The translations under genes were made by a program, and so were the position numbers. Positions 34,517 to 45,990 of a stretch of 64,000 nt of DNA are shown piece by piece. Source of the DNA: Metallyticus violacea (Eukaryota > Arthropoda > Insecta > Mantodea > Metallyticidae); contig CM060846.1 in assembly GCA_030762175.1 (NCBI GenBank), forward strand, positions 183,140,041-183,204,040, given 5' to 3'. The notes beneath the pieces were generated by a model, which saw only the letters and a program-made list of their open reading frames with translations, made no database searches and was not told where the DNA came from. Within the stretch, counting starts at the first letter, position 1. Each line of letters begins with the position of its first letter.

Positions 34517-36540
34517 AGAGTAACTAGAGAAAGATACTGTTTGAGGTCGAAATACTTGAGGACAGTAACAGTTATACTATTTTCAGAATGTTATAATCTG
34601 GGCTTTAAAAGCCTGGCACTTTTGAAAATTCATTTGCAGCATATAGCTGTAAGTGAAAAAACAGCAGGACAACAAATAGGATGTTAATTGAAGTATCTTG
34701 GCTTTCTGTTTACTTTACCAAGTTGGATGCAGGTGAAGTAAATCTGGTCAAAGTACGGTTATAGCAAACTACTTCATGCGCAAGTATGTCATTTCAATGA
34801 CTACGTTCAAAATAAAAAACAAATACTGCCTTTCATATACAGACTTCTATACAGTCATAAATATTGCAGAAGGTTTTCTCAAAAGCACATGTAACATTTC
34901 TTAGACACCAGAACGATGGGTGATATTCAATGCTTCTCATTGAATGTTCCATTTTCTTTTTTATCTGGATATATATCCTGCATGGTATATCTTGCAATGT
35001 GTCTCAAGTATTTCACCTAAGAAAACGAGAATATATCAGAATCAAAATCTTTAATGTTATTTATCTATAATGACAGAAATTAGTGCAATCAAGAAACCAC
35101 ATTTTTAATAAATAGGCGAATAATGATTTGGTACTGGTGCTCATGACAATACAAAAATATTAAAAGCTGCTGCCTTTGAGTTTCGTGAATTTCTAAGATT
35201 TCCACAGATTATGAAACAAACGTATGGAAGGATGTGTTAGTATTCCAAGCATAATATTCCCTCATTTGCGCCAAAACTTAATGTATTGTATATTTTTTAT
35301 GCTAGTCGCCATGTAACATTGGACAAGTACTTGGATTACAAATGTAAAAACCTACACACTTATCAGTGGATTTAATATGGAACAACTATAATATATACGT
35401 CTTCTTTTTTAGTTTATCCTTCATACCCTAAATAATTAAATATGGTACAATTTCAAAGACTGTCCTTTCCCTGGAAAGATACCTTCGCACATCATACTGT
35501 ATGTTTTATTTTTCTCCTGCAGAATGAGCCTATCTAAAAATAAAAATTCTCAATATAAATTATCTTTATGCAAAAAGAAGATTATTTATAATACAAATAT
35601 TATGTACTCTGCATGCTCACTTTTGAAAAATAAATTACGCAATCTCTAGAATTTCTCTGTGTTTTCCTCCATTAAATGATGCTAAATGTTTTCATGACAT
35701 CAATATTCCTTTAATATTATCCTTGCCTTTAAGGCAGTTTTATAGATTACAATGTAAATTTTTATGTATTTAAATCTACGCCCTTTAACTAAAATCTTGG
35801 TTATACTGTTGTATTACGTTCAATTTTATTCATAAGTTACATATGCTTTCAGCGAACTATTAACTTGTAACTTCGATTTTTTATTTCATCATTTAATTGA
35901 ATTAATTTCGGAATGTAGATCCCAGATGCCCACAATGTATCTAGGCACATATGTTTTCAATGCGGTTTTTCTCTTTGGACAACTAAAAACTCTCATTCAC
36001 TTTATGTCAAGCTACACGGAGTTTCAAAATTCTTAAAATGGACGTTTATATGCCTCCAATATGAGTAAACGGTTTGTGCAGTGGACTATCTTTCAGTTTA
36101 TTTATTTGTTTATTTTTTGTTTTTTCCTTATTTTTATTTCTCACATTTTATAAAATGTCTTACCAAAGTACAGTTAAATGGCAACTCAACTGAGGAGAAA
36201 TTATTCATTTACTTAAGACCGCTCATAATCAAACACAGAAGGAATAAACAGTGTCGCATATTACTTACGAATTTATAATCTTAATGTTTCTTAAGAACGT
36301 TAAATTGTCACATTTTTTAAACGAATATCTGTTAATATTTTTTCATATAATTTAATCTTCAGCTATACAAGGTGCTCCAAAACACATTTTTCTTAAATGG
36401 CGGACTAATACATATACTTTTTTTATTATTTTATTTATTTATTCGTTTATTTATTTTACATTTTGAACTGTTCTCTGAAATCTGTGTAGGGTGAATTTTT
36501 TTATTATATCACAAAATTTTAAACAATTACTTGGAAAGTA
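33716..36540. other. unannotated AT-rich stretch with (GA)n
   Basis: Contains a GA-rich microsatellite at 34449-34519. No coding frame was recognised; the + frame at 36081-36278 is Phe/Tyr/Leu-rich without a motif. Confidence 0.45.
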
Positions 36541-36544
36541 AACA

Positions 36545-37310
36545 TGTTATGCCTTTCTGGCTGCTCCTTTCATTTACCACCTAACATCTCCTTGTCTATC
36601 TTGAAAATTGTCTAATGTCTTTAGTCCAGCAATTAGACGGATCAAATGTATCTCCGTTCTAACTCTCTGTTTCAGTTCTAACAAGTTGTTGTATCTGTTG
36701 TAGTATGTTATGAAATTTAAATATCCCACAGATACCCCTAGTGCAGTAGTGAACTTGAACCGGCCAATGCAGAATGTAAGTTTGAACATTTAAAGAAAGG
36801 TACGAGGCTTGCGCGCACCTTTAGGCGTCTCCTAACATTTGTTTTCTAATTTAATATATAAGGGAGAGTTTGCTCGGCTGAGGCACTCAGTTTGAAGATC
36901 TATGTGCGGCAAGATATATCAGTCGACTCATTCTTCAGTCCACCCCAGTTAGTTCAGTTCAGTTCGACGCACAAGCAGTTCAAATACTACACACCGCAAG
37001 ACTCATTCTTCAGTTCAGTTCAGTTCAGTCCGGTTCGCCTCATTCGCCATTTCGACACGCGACAAGATACACAGTTCGCAGTACTAATAAGTTCGACTTT
37101 CAGTTCCACGCGCCACGGCACTCGTCTGTAAGTTTCATACGCGGCCACTAAGTTCATATTCAAAACAGCCCAGTCTATCGTTCGCAAAACACTAAAGGAC
37201 GCGAAAGAATTTGGACATAATAAAATCCCCATATATATTATGTAGTATCGCGTGCTGATTTACATTAGTGAACTCCTCTCCCGGTCCTGTTGAGTCCTAA
37301 TCAACAAAAT
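36545..37310 (+). mobile_element. LTR-like sequence (possible solo LTR)
   Basis: The region starts near TGTTATGCC and carries a TATA box and initiator (36855-36892). A leader rich in CAGTTCAGTTCAGT repeats follows (36950-37030), then AATAAA at 37219. A TATA box, an initiator and a polyadenylation signal within 400 bases are the usual layout of a retrotransposon LTR. No retroviral frame, primer site or target duplication was identified, so the edges are uncertain and an ordinary promoter is possible. Confidence 0.35.
36855..36892 (+). promoter_or_regulatory. TATA box with TCAGTT initiator
   Basis: TATATAAG at 36855-36862 and TCAGTT at 36887-36892 put the initiator A 34 bases after the TATA start, close to the spacing of arthropod core promoters. 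Confidence 0.5.
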
Positions 37311-37883
37311 AGCAGTTTCCACACTAAGAAATTGTTGCCATTGAAGTGTAGGCAACAACACCGAAGCGACCAATAATCAATCTACAGACTTATTTTGACT
37401 TTAGAAAATATAATCTTTAACTACACATAAACGGAAAGTATATCAAGGAGCAATACTCTCTAAGTAAACATTTATGGTTGTTACATTACTCGGCAAAGTC
37501 AGCAAAAGTACCAAACACTATGCTGAAATATTTATAAAATTTGCATATAAAAGGTACATCTCCCAGTAAATCTGAACATCCCCATACATCACTACGAACA
37601 GCTAAGAAATTATGATCAAAATTAAATATGCAAATATTAAAGACGTTCAAAAATATTTTTATGAACCATAGTGCACTATTCAATAACAACAGCTAGAAGT
37701 AAATAAAAAACGAATATGGAAATATGGAAATATTTTATAATCTGAGATTGAGCATAAACGGAACCAACAGAATGGACTTTAGACAACCTTATATTGCCCG
37801 TATGGCTACACAGAACACATACTTAGACATTAATCTAGACATAAGAACTCTCCACAACACACACACCCACAAAAAACAAAAAC

Positions 37884-37884
<1 letters not shown>

Positions 37885-37924
<40 letters not shown>
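37885..37924. repeat. poly(A) run of about 40
   Basis: Uninterrupted A tract after an (AC)n-like stretch. It could be a retroposon tail, but no upstream element was recognised. Confidence 0.9.
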
Positions 37925-37926
<2 letters not shown>

Positions 37927-38084
37927 TAGAAAAGTTTTGCAAAAGACATCAATAAACCATGTAACGAATAAAAATAATTAGAAAAAGAGATTGCTTCATC
38001 CAAAGCAAACATTGTAATAAAAATTAGTGAAACGCGCAATAATGTTCAACTTTATCTCTGAGCACTGTAATAACTCAATTTTGC

Positions 38085-38165
38085 AGTCCAAGAATGAGAG
38101 GACCACATCCAGAAGGACCGAAAACAAGATGGGTCGATAAGATGAGAAAGGCGACATTCTGTAGT
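38085..38165 (+). pseudogene. possible LINE reverse transcriptase C-terminal fragment
   Basis: One frame reads RGPHPEGPKTRWVDKMRKA, resembling the GRPxxRWxD segment near the C-terminus of many LINE polyproteins. Only this short motif is seen, so the call is tentative. Confidence 0.3.
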
Positions 38166-41100
38166 CTTGTTTAGCACGGAACAGTAAATATACAGAATGC
38201 ATACTTGTTTATATATACGAGAATTTACATCTTTTTAGTTTGAGTATATAAACTAAGCTGTCCAAATAACATAATCTAAAGACTTAAATTCTTATAGCTC
38301 TGGAAATAAGGTTTATACAAATCAGAAAGTAAAAAAAGCATTATTTTCTTCAGAAAATAGTGTAATAACATAGATGGTATTTTATGCTAAATACCAAATA
38401 TCCCTCAATTTGGAAAACTTGAATACTGGCGTTATTGGATACATTTGAACCAATCAACGACATTTTTTTCTAATACAAGGAATTAAGTTTTATTTTTCAT
38501 GACAAATAAAATGATAAATGTTCCCTCAATATTAATTAAGCCGTTCTTAGTATAGAGATGAAACATCAAATCTATGGTTAAATTGAAACTCCAATTAATT
38601 GTACAATTTTGAAAATCAAAAACATTGGTTTAATTGGTTTGACATACTATTACTATTTTGCTTAGTATGCTTTGCCTTAGTACTTTCAATTATAAGGTCC
38701 ATTTATGCATTTGACACCTCGCCAAGCTTTTTCAATGTTGATTATTGATTTGCAGTGTACACTGATTTTTAGACAAAGAAGCTATTACGAGATTTCAGTG
38801 CGCTATTTTGATGAATTTGAATTAAACAGTTGTACGTAAGAGCGATAAAATTAAATTGATAAAAGGAAAACGATAAAATTGTAGAGGTACGCAGATGTGA
38901 TTGGTTGGAATTCTTGATATCCTTATACCAGATTGGTCACATGAGCTAAATGGTCGTGTTAAACATTTGCTTTTAATATATTTTAAATGTTTCATTTCCA
39001 AGATACTTTTTTCAAAGATTTACATGTGCTGACTCCTGTAGGTCATGGAGAAAGTGAATCAAAGCAATTAGTAAAGGTCGTTGGTAACAGAGATATATAG
39101 CGCCAGACTCAGAGACGCGCCACTGCGAACTGTTAATTTTATTGCTGAGTAAAGTCTCATTCACAATGAAAATTAAACGCAAACGTAAAGTTAACACTAA
39201 AGCTTTGGTCATATTTAATAATGCAGCTGTTCGCAATAATTTTCGTTAACGTTAACGTAACAAGTGAATACAAAAGCAATCGTAAAAGTTTGCAAACATT
39301 AACGTTTTTCGTTTATGGTAATGTTGCCATTATGGAAAACCAAAACACTATCAGAAGGCGCATGAAAAACAATCAAAAACAAAACAAAACCCTATATCAG
39401 AACGGCTGAAGAAATTAAAATGGAATTTTAGCAGAAATTTATATTTATACTTTCATGTGGTTATTCGTCTCTTATAATTGTTTTCAGTCATCTGTTTATT
39501 AATGTACTTCAGGCCATCATGGTAGCGTTTTTGTTGCAGAACTTTCGTTGTGAAAGGTAATTTTTATCTATTATGTTCATGTTATGCGTTTGCCTCCGTG
39601 CGTTAATACTAACGTGTTCTATGTGAATGACCCTTAAAAGTTAAGGTGGGAGTAATGTAATCTGTATGTAAAATAATAAAAAATAAAGTAATTTATTAAT
39701 ATATATTGCATAATGTTACTAAAGCTGTATCAAACATTTATTACCGTAATTAATAGAATGTATACACTTGTGTAACGGTCGTGGTATGTGGTCGTCACAC
39801 ATATGCGACAAAAGTTAAATATGGATAAATAAAGTTATTAAAATACATGGCTGCCGCAATTACGGCACTTGCCCCAGGAGGGATGACACTGCATTGGTCA
39901 ATACGTTCTTCCCTACTCCCCTTGACATTGAAGTCATCCATAATCTTAGAATCGCTGAAGAAATGAAGTATGCATGCACTATTATAGTACACAATAAATG
40001 CGGATCGATACCAAACATAAATTTTTCTTCAGCAATCGATAGAAGAGAAAACATTGTACAGTTGGTTTCAACAGGACTCTACAACTACATACAAAGCTTA
40101 AGAAACATTAAGTATAACAATAGAGGTATTTGTTGATAGAGTAATTAGTGTTGGTTTAAGTCCTCGCTCTATCTTGATTTAATCAATTTTATTTATGGGA
40201 AAATTTGAAGGAAAAATGCTTAGCACGAATTCCTAGACATTAGAAGAACTTCAGCTAATAATGAACACGAAATGAACAGACTTTCAGTTGATGAACTTAG
40301 ACGAGTGAGCGTCAACATATTCTCGCGATATGCAGCTTGTATATGAGCTGAAGGAAGACACTTTCAACATCTACTCTACAATAAGGCTTATAATCCGTTT
40401 ATATGAAGATTGCTACAGGCTGATGTTCGACCTGATGCCCGGAAGGCATACTCCGTGTTATGGCCGCCATAAGTACTAAATGAACTATATTATAAAAGAA
40501 ATATACTACAAACCTGCACATTTCCAAATGTGTTTTCAGAATTAATTTATCACTGATGCTTTACTCAATTCAAGCAGCTATTGATATGAACGTCTATACT
40601 TGACAACGTCACATTAGAAAAATGTTTAAGATCCAGAGCCAAGAAACTATGATTGCTAATAACCAGCGAGGGAAGATTTTCAACCATGAACGCGAAGCTG
40701 CTCTAGTATCAGCCTTAAACTCTGCCTAGCCTTCAGATGTAAACAAGAGCAGGTTTCTGCCTTTCAGTCACAAACTCTAATCCTCTCTCTCTGACGTCAT
40801 GTATCTTAAATCGTGTCAGGCCCTTGCTGATATCTTGTTTCTGAACGAATTGTCCCCTCTGTACAAATATCTAGGAATGCTGAGAGTGTTGCTAATATAA
40901 GCTGTAAGTAAAATTATCAGTAAATAAAGGCACAGTTGTGTACGTTCTCTAATTACAACAGTTTTACTTTAGTTGCGATTTAAATAAGTAGATATGTATA
41001 CTTTTCAACGAATTCGGTGTATTAAGTGCCCGCCTCTTAAAAATCGTCAGAGATGTTACCATATGTATCATATCTTGAGCATTCTAAACCTGCCTTCATA

Positions 41101-41591
41101 TTTTACTTATCACGATTATTTTAGACAGTGTAAAGTACTTATTCACTTCATAATAGCTGAAGACTAACACACACCACACACAATAAAGAACGAGGAAAAT
41201 TCAAACTCCGTAATCTTTATGGGGGAAAAATGCTTTAAAGCTGAAGTTATATAATGTAGTACCACTACATTAAAATTTCGCATAGCCATGCTGTTCGGGA
41301 ACTTAGCAGTACTTGAAATGAATGACTTTATAACTTCCTTCGCTTATCAATAAGGCATCGGAATTTTGAGGCACTTTACATCAAGTGCACTCAAACTACT
41401 CGGTCAATATAAACAAAACAAGAACTGGAGCTAACACCCATCTCCGGCAAGAAAAACCAGAATTGATTAGTGGTCCATAATGGGAGAGGTTGGTTTGTAG
41501 CTTGTGACCTATTGCATGCCTGTTGTCTATAGTCCAGTACCAATAAAACTTCGTTCCGATTCATTCTGGTTTTAGTGCTTAGAAATTTCCA

Positions 41592-41593
<2 letters not shown>

Positions 41594-41646
<53 letters not shown>

Positions 41647-41647
41647 T
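41594..41647. repeat. (CA)n then (TA)n microsatellite
   Basis: CA repeats to 41624, TA repeats to 41647. Confidence 0.95.
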
Positions 41648-43008
41648 AACTCTAACAAATGTTATATTATATTTTATTTTAATAGGTCTAAAATTCTAAG
41701 CGTAACATTTAAGTTGTTGTCTTTATTTAACTGCTTAGATACGAGACTGCAAATTTACCACACATTTCTGCCTACAGAGACCGCGTATGTATGCTGCGTT
41801 TATATTTTATTTCCTTTATAGACAGTATAATGAGACGATCTTTTCAATACGTCGTGATATGTCATACCTACCCGTATGTGCTAGAGAAGATTATATTGTT
41901 TATTAATGATGAAAAACCGACAGGAATCATAGTGTAAGGAGGGTGAAGCAGAATACCGTGCTTTGCTGTATTGTGTACGCTGGAAGATACCCATACAGAT
42001 ATCCAGAATCAATTATAATGTAAAGTTGATAATGGCCCTAAATTGAAGACAATTTGCTAACACGCATACTGTTTTTGCTAAGAGCCAGGAGAACGAATTG
42101 CCTTTTATCTAATGATCATGGGAAATTTTCCAAAAGGGGCTTAAATGTTCCAGTCTTTCATAAGTTCGTATCTTATAAACTGTTTCGCTTAGAATTCTTC
42201 ATAAACCCTATTGACATTCTAATCTCATTTAGTTTTATTTTCTTGAAATCGCTATTTGTTCTATTTAAAACAATGCAGTTTTCTGCTATAAATACATATT
42301 TTAGTAACTGTTTTTTGCATTCGTTCTATATAATTTTACACTTTTGGTAAGTTTTCCCTGATAAGTAAATTATTTAAGTTTATTTATATACATTTTTTGC
42401 AAAAGCTGAAAATTTATGTCTACAGTCTTTCAAGTGGATAGAGAGGTAGTTTCATTTTAATATAATACTGGATAAGGAATTCACTGATAGGAACTTTTGG
42501 ATCTGATAAAATATTTTACTTTTAGATAAACAACAGGTAATATTTCTCAAGAGAGAGATTATGCATTGCAACAAATGTATACCTGTACTGAAATAGTGCT
42601 CCCTTGCCCTTGCTCCTTAATGAGCATATGAAAATTACCAGATATGCGTAGCCATGCTACATTGTCCTTGACCTTATTGTGACGATTCCTCCGATCCTTT
42701 GGAGATATACCAGCTGCGCACTTCTGTTAAGTACCATGCCCTCTCAGTGCCTGCACCAAATAGGCGTGCAATTTATGATGCGCCACGAGTTTTTGCGATA
42801 CAAATAACCCCCGTTAGCTACAGAAATGAATATGATCTGCGAAAGGTAAATCGAAGATTAAAAATGGGAACATAATAATGGTGTACTTACTGATACACAA
42901 ACTGAGATAACGGTAGGGCTCTGATATTCTTTAGCCATTGACCGTTAATCTTATTTCAATGAATAAAACAAAACAGATCTTTGGCACCTTTGCTTGAGTT
43001 TATTTATA

Positions 43009-43269
43009 TTTCTTTTTAATAGTGTTTAAGACCCGTTTTTATATGGGATCACAAGCGGTGGACACTGATGATACATGAGATGAAATGAAAAATGGAGGAA
43101 GAAATTTATTTAAGGAAGGAAGCAATTCAGACCCAAATTTACGTTACCGCTCGGCATTTTTCATATATGAGGACTCAGGGAAACTCGGGAAAATCCCAGT
43201 TAGGGAGGACGGTCCTGACGGGAATCGAACCTCAGACCTCTCACTCATAAGTTCATGCCTTAATGACCG
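43009..43269 (-). mobile_element. SINE family B, copy 6
   Basis: Reverse copy with tail (AGTGTTTAAGACCCGTTTTT) at the left. The tRNA-like head is cut short after CATGCCTTAATGACCG. TATTTATA flanks it (43001-43008 and 43270-43277), consistent with a 5'-truncated insertion. Confidence 0.8.
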
Positions 43270-43277
43270 TATTTATA

Positions 43278-43593
43278 ATTCTTAAAATATATCTTAGCTT
43301 CATTAAAATACTTATAGGGATACCCCAAGTTACACCTATAAAGAAATAATAAATAAAAGCAACAAGTTCTTGCCTTACAAAAGGAAAGCATGCAGTGGAA
43401 GTGAAATATGTCTTCTTATCTGCAACCAGCTCCAGTTTTACGTTTTTCAACTTTTTAGCAATGCTTAGTTCGTTCACATACATTTACTTTTCATCATGAA
43501 AACACTACCGTTGTCTTCAATGTCAGTCATAATATGTAGAGCCAGCTTTCATTTGCTAACAGTGAAAAACTACCAGAGGCGTAAAAGGTAGCG
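43278..43593. other. unannotated AT-rich stretch
   Basis: Only a 76-codon reverse frame (43253-43483) with no motif, partly inside the SINE. Confidence 0.4.
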
Positions 43594-43890
43594 TTATGTG
43601 GGATCATAGTTAACGCGGCTCACGTCCATAGTTAAAATCTTCGTTTCCGGGTGCTGCCGCGTCTTGGTGGTAAAATTAAACTCTGCTAAGGTTTCGTACT
43701 GGCTGCGGTGTACTTCGTCGAAGCGTCGGTGCATGGTGGAGATCTTCAGTAAGAGTCTACACAGCAAGTAAACATTTGGTAGACCCTCCGTTTGGTAACG
43801 AAGAAAAATTGACAACCGTAAATGACTTAGTGCGGCAGCCGCCTGTCCTCGTTGTGAACCACAAGACATGTTTACCAACCACTTCTACTC
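43594..43890 (-). other. unrecognised 94-codon frame sharing its start with 45730-45800
   Basis: The minus-strand frame 43878-43594 encodes 94 residues beginning MVNMSCGSQRGQAAAALSH. Its first 60 bases or so, including GTAAACATGTCTTGTGGTTC, recur in the + orientation at 45745-45800. The rest of the frame has no recognised motif, and the block is more GC-balanced than its flanks. It could be a transposon or host gene fragment. Confidence 0.35.
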
Positions 43891-43896
43891 TGTGAA

Positions 43897-44183
43897 GTCC
43901 GCCTATAGTGGTAACCATACTTGCCTCCTAAACCCAATATCGTGGGTTCAATCCCACCAGCATCGATGAATATTTTTGGGCATAAATATCCTAAGTATGG
44001 CTTCCTTCGGAAGGGAAGTAACGTCGTGGGTCCCGTGTTGTACATTTACGGCACGAAAAAGAACCTCAAGCCTGAAAAGAAGAGGCCTCTGAGCAAAATT
44101 TGTCGATCATTTCACGTCCTGAATTGAATAGGAAGCTGATGACCTGAGCTGTTAAAGAGCGTCCATAAATAAATAAAAAAGAA
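43897..44183 (+). mobile_element. SINE family A, copy 5
   Basis: The head is slightly truncated and mutated (GCCTATAGTGGTAACCATAC). B box GGTTCAATCCC, then the standard body and end GAGCGTCCATAAATAAATAA. No clear target duplication. Confidence 0.88.
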
Positions 44184-45729
44184 TATATGAACGATGTACT
44201 CAAGTTATTGTTCCCAAGTTTAGAAGCCTCATCAAACCAATGGCATAATAGAATATTTTCCTTATTTAAGCACACTCGCCTATACTATATTTCTCTTATC
44301 ACTAAAATTAGGAGAAATATCGCATTGCTTGAAACGTGTGCGTACTGCAAGTTTAGGTTGTGTTGAATGGTGAATGACGCAACCCAGGTAACGTGGAGCT
44401 GTAAACAATAAGAACAAGGGTTTTCAAGAAACTAGCCCAGAGTCCGTGCCATATGACGTCACGCATAGGTAATTTCCTCTTCAGTAGACATATGTTCTAG
44501 CTTTACTTATCACATACATACGCAAACTTGGAACGCACGCACACACGTTTCACAATACACAATTTGTGCCCCAGCTTTCCAAACATGGTGAACAATGTAA
44601 CAAGTTTAGAATGAGAGTTTCATCATGACCGTTATCATATGCAAATGCTGTTGGTTAAGGTATATCTTATTTTATTGCCCGTTTTTTAAAAGCACGACCG
44701 TTTCACAATTCGGTATTAATTAGTGATTTATCGTTATCTGTTAGTTAATTTCCCTCTACGTTTTGCTTAAATAACCTGAAAAAATTACGAAACGAAAATA
44801 AGAAGAATACTAATTCGGCTCGATAGCTGTCATTAATACCTATGGAATGGTTAGGTCAGCCAAGATGTTTGTATGCACAGTAAGAGTAATTATTTCTCGA
44901 TCTGCTTAACACCTTACCAAGTACTGAAGGCCTTTTAGTAACCCATCAAGGTTGCCTAGGATGGGATGATTTCTGTCCTACCCTTCTTAATAACATACTG
45001 TGTTTCGAGAAATTAAGATTCTGATGGGAAAAGAATGCAATAGAATTAACTTCGGAGCTGTATATAACTATATGTGGATAAAAGGTCTACAAACTTTATG
45101 GCGTAACAGTGGAAATGAAAAAATATTTCACACATAGACTGCAGTGCATGAAAAGCGTAGGTAATTACTGGAGATGAGCCTAGGTTTGTATTGTGCAAAT
45201 AAAGAATCTATTTCGCAATGAGCATTTCATAGTAGCATGTATATGTTACAGGTGCTCAGTGGCGGACGTGTGCAATAACTTCAGTTTAAAACTACTTTTG
45301 TTATTTCCTTTGTTCTTGTTCGAGGGTAATGTAAACAAAAGAACAGATATTTAACATTTCGAAATTTACGCAATGTTTTAAGCAAATAATGTACCAGCCA
45401 TGCTGAAGTATAGAAAAATAAACGCCTACTCGCATTTTTTTTACATTGTAACTCGAGCACAGCCGCAAACTGATAGCTTGAGAACGAGTTTCCATGGTTT
45501 TTGTACTTTATGTGCGATTGCGATAAAAATGCCCACATTTACATAAACCATAAACCCGAGTAGCTCAAACATTCGTGATAGCTTTATTTGCAGTTTTCTC
45601 TAAGTATCTAATAGCATTATGGGTTAACATTGCACGTGCACATATTGTGGCGAACAAAAGAATGCCGGTGTTAAAAACGGTAAACAAGTATCATATTACA
45701 AAGTTAACTCGCTCGTAATCTTCACAAAG
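44184..45729. other. unannotated AT-rich stretch
   Basis: Two overlapping reverse frames at 45281-45538 have no motif. Nothing else was recognised. Confidence 0.4.
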
Positions 45730-45990
45730 TGCTAGTGGTTTGTAAACATGTCTTGTGGTTCACAAAGCGAGCAGGCAGCTGTCGCGCTAAGTCAGCATTG
45801 TACGGGCCAGGCCTTGCTCTCGGACATAACAAAAGGATGTGGGGATCTGAGAATGTATTCAATCTGTTCCGGACATTGATGTTGCAGTCCATACATCAAG
45901 AGACTGTGTCCGACAATGGATTGCCCGATTCCAAGAGCAAGGAGAGGAAAGTTTGAAGAAACCACGTCAACAAATGGGAAGTCTTAGGAT
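45730..45990 (+). pseudogene. decayed Tc1/mariner-like helix-turn-helix fragment
   Basis: One frame at 45882-45968 reads VAVHTSRDCVRQWIARFQEQ and then GEESLKKPRQQ. This matches the second half of the paired-like DNA-binding domain in Tc1/mariner and related transposases, where a recognition helix is followed by WxxRFxxxGxxxLxxRPR. The start (MSCGSQSEQAAVALSQ) lies in the preceding bases, with at least one frame change between. The catalytic domain is absent. A related start lies inverted at 43890. Confidence 0.45.

Larger units (their letters stand above)
37311..43000. other. unannotated AT-rich stretch
   Basis: Holds an A run at 37885-37924, a possible LINE tail at 38085-38165 and a CA/TA microsatellite at 41594-41647. 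Short frames (for example 39894-40136, 42054-42350) lack motifs. Confidence 0.4.
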
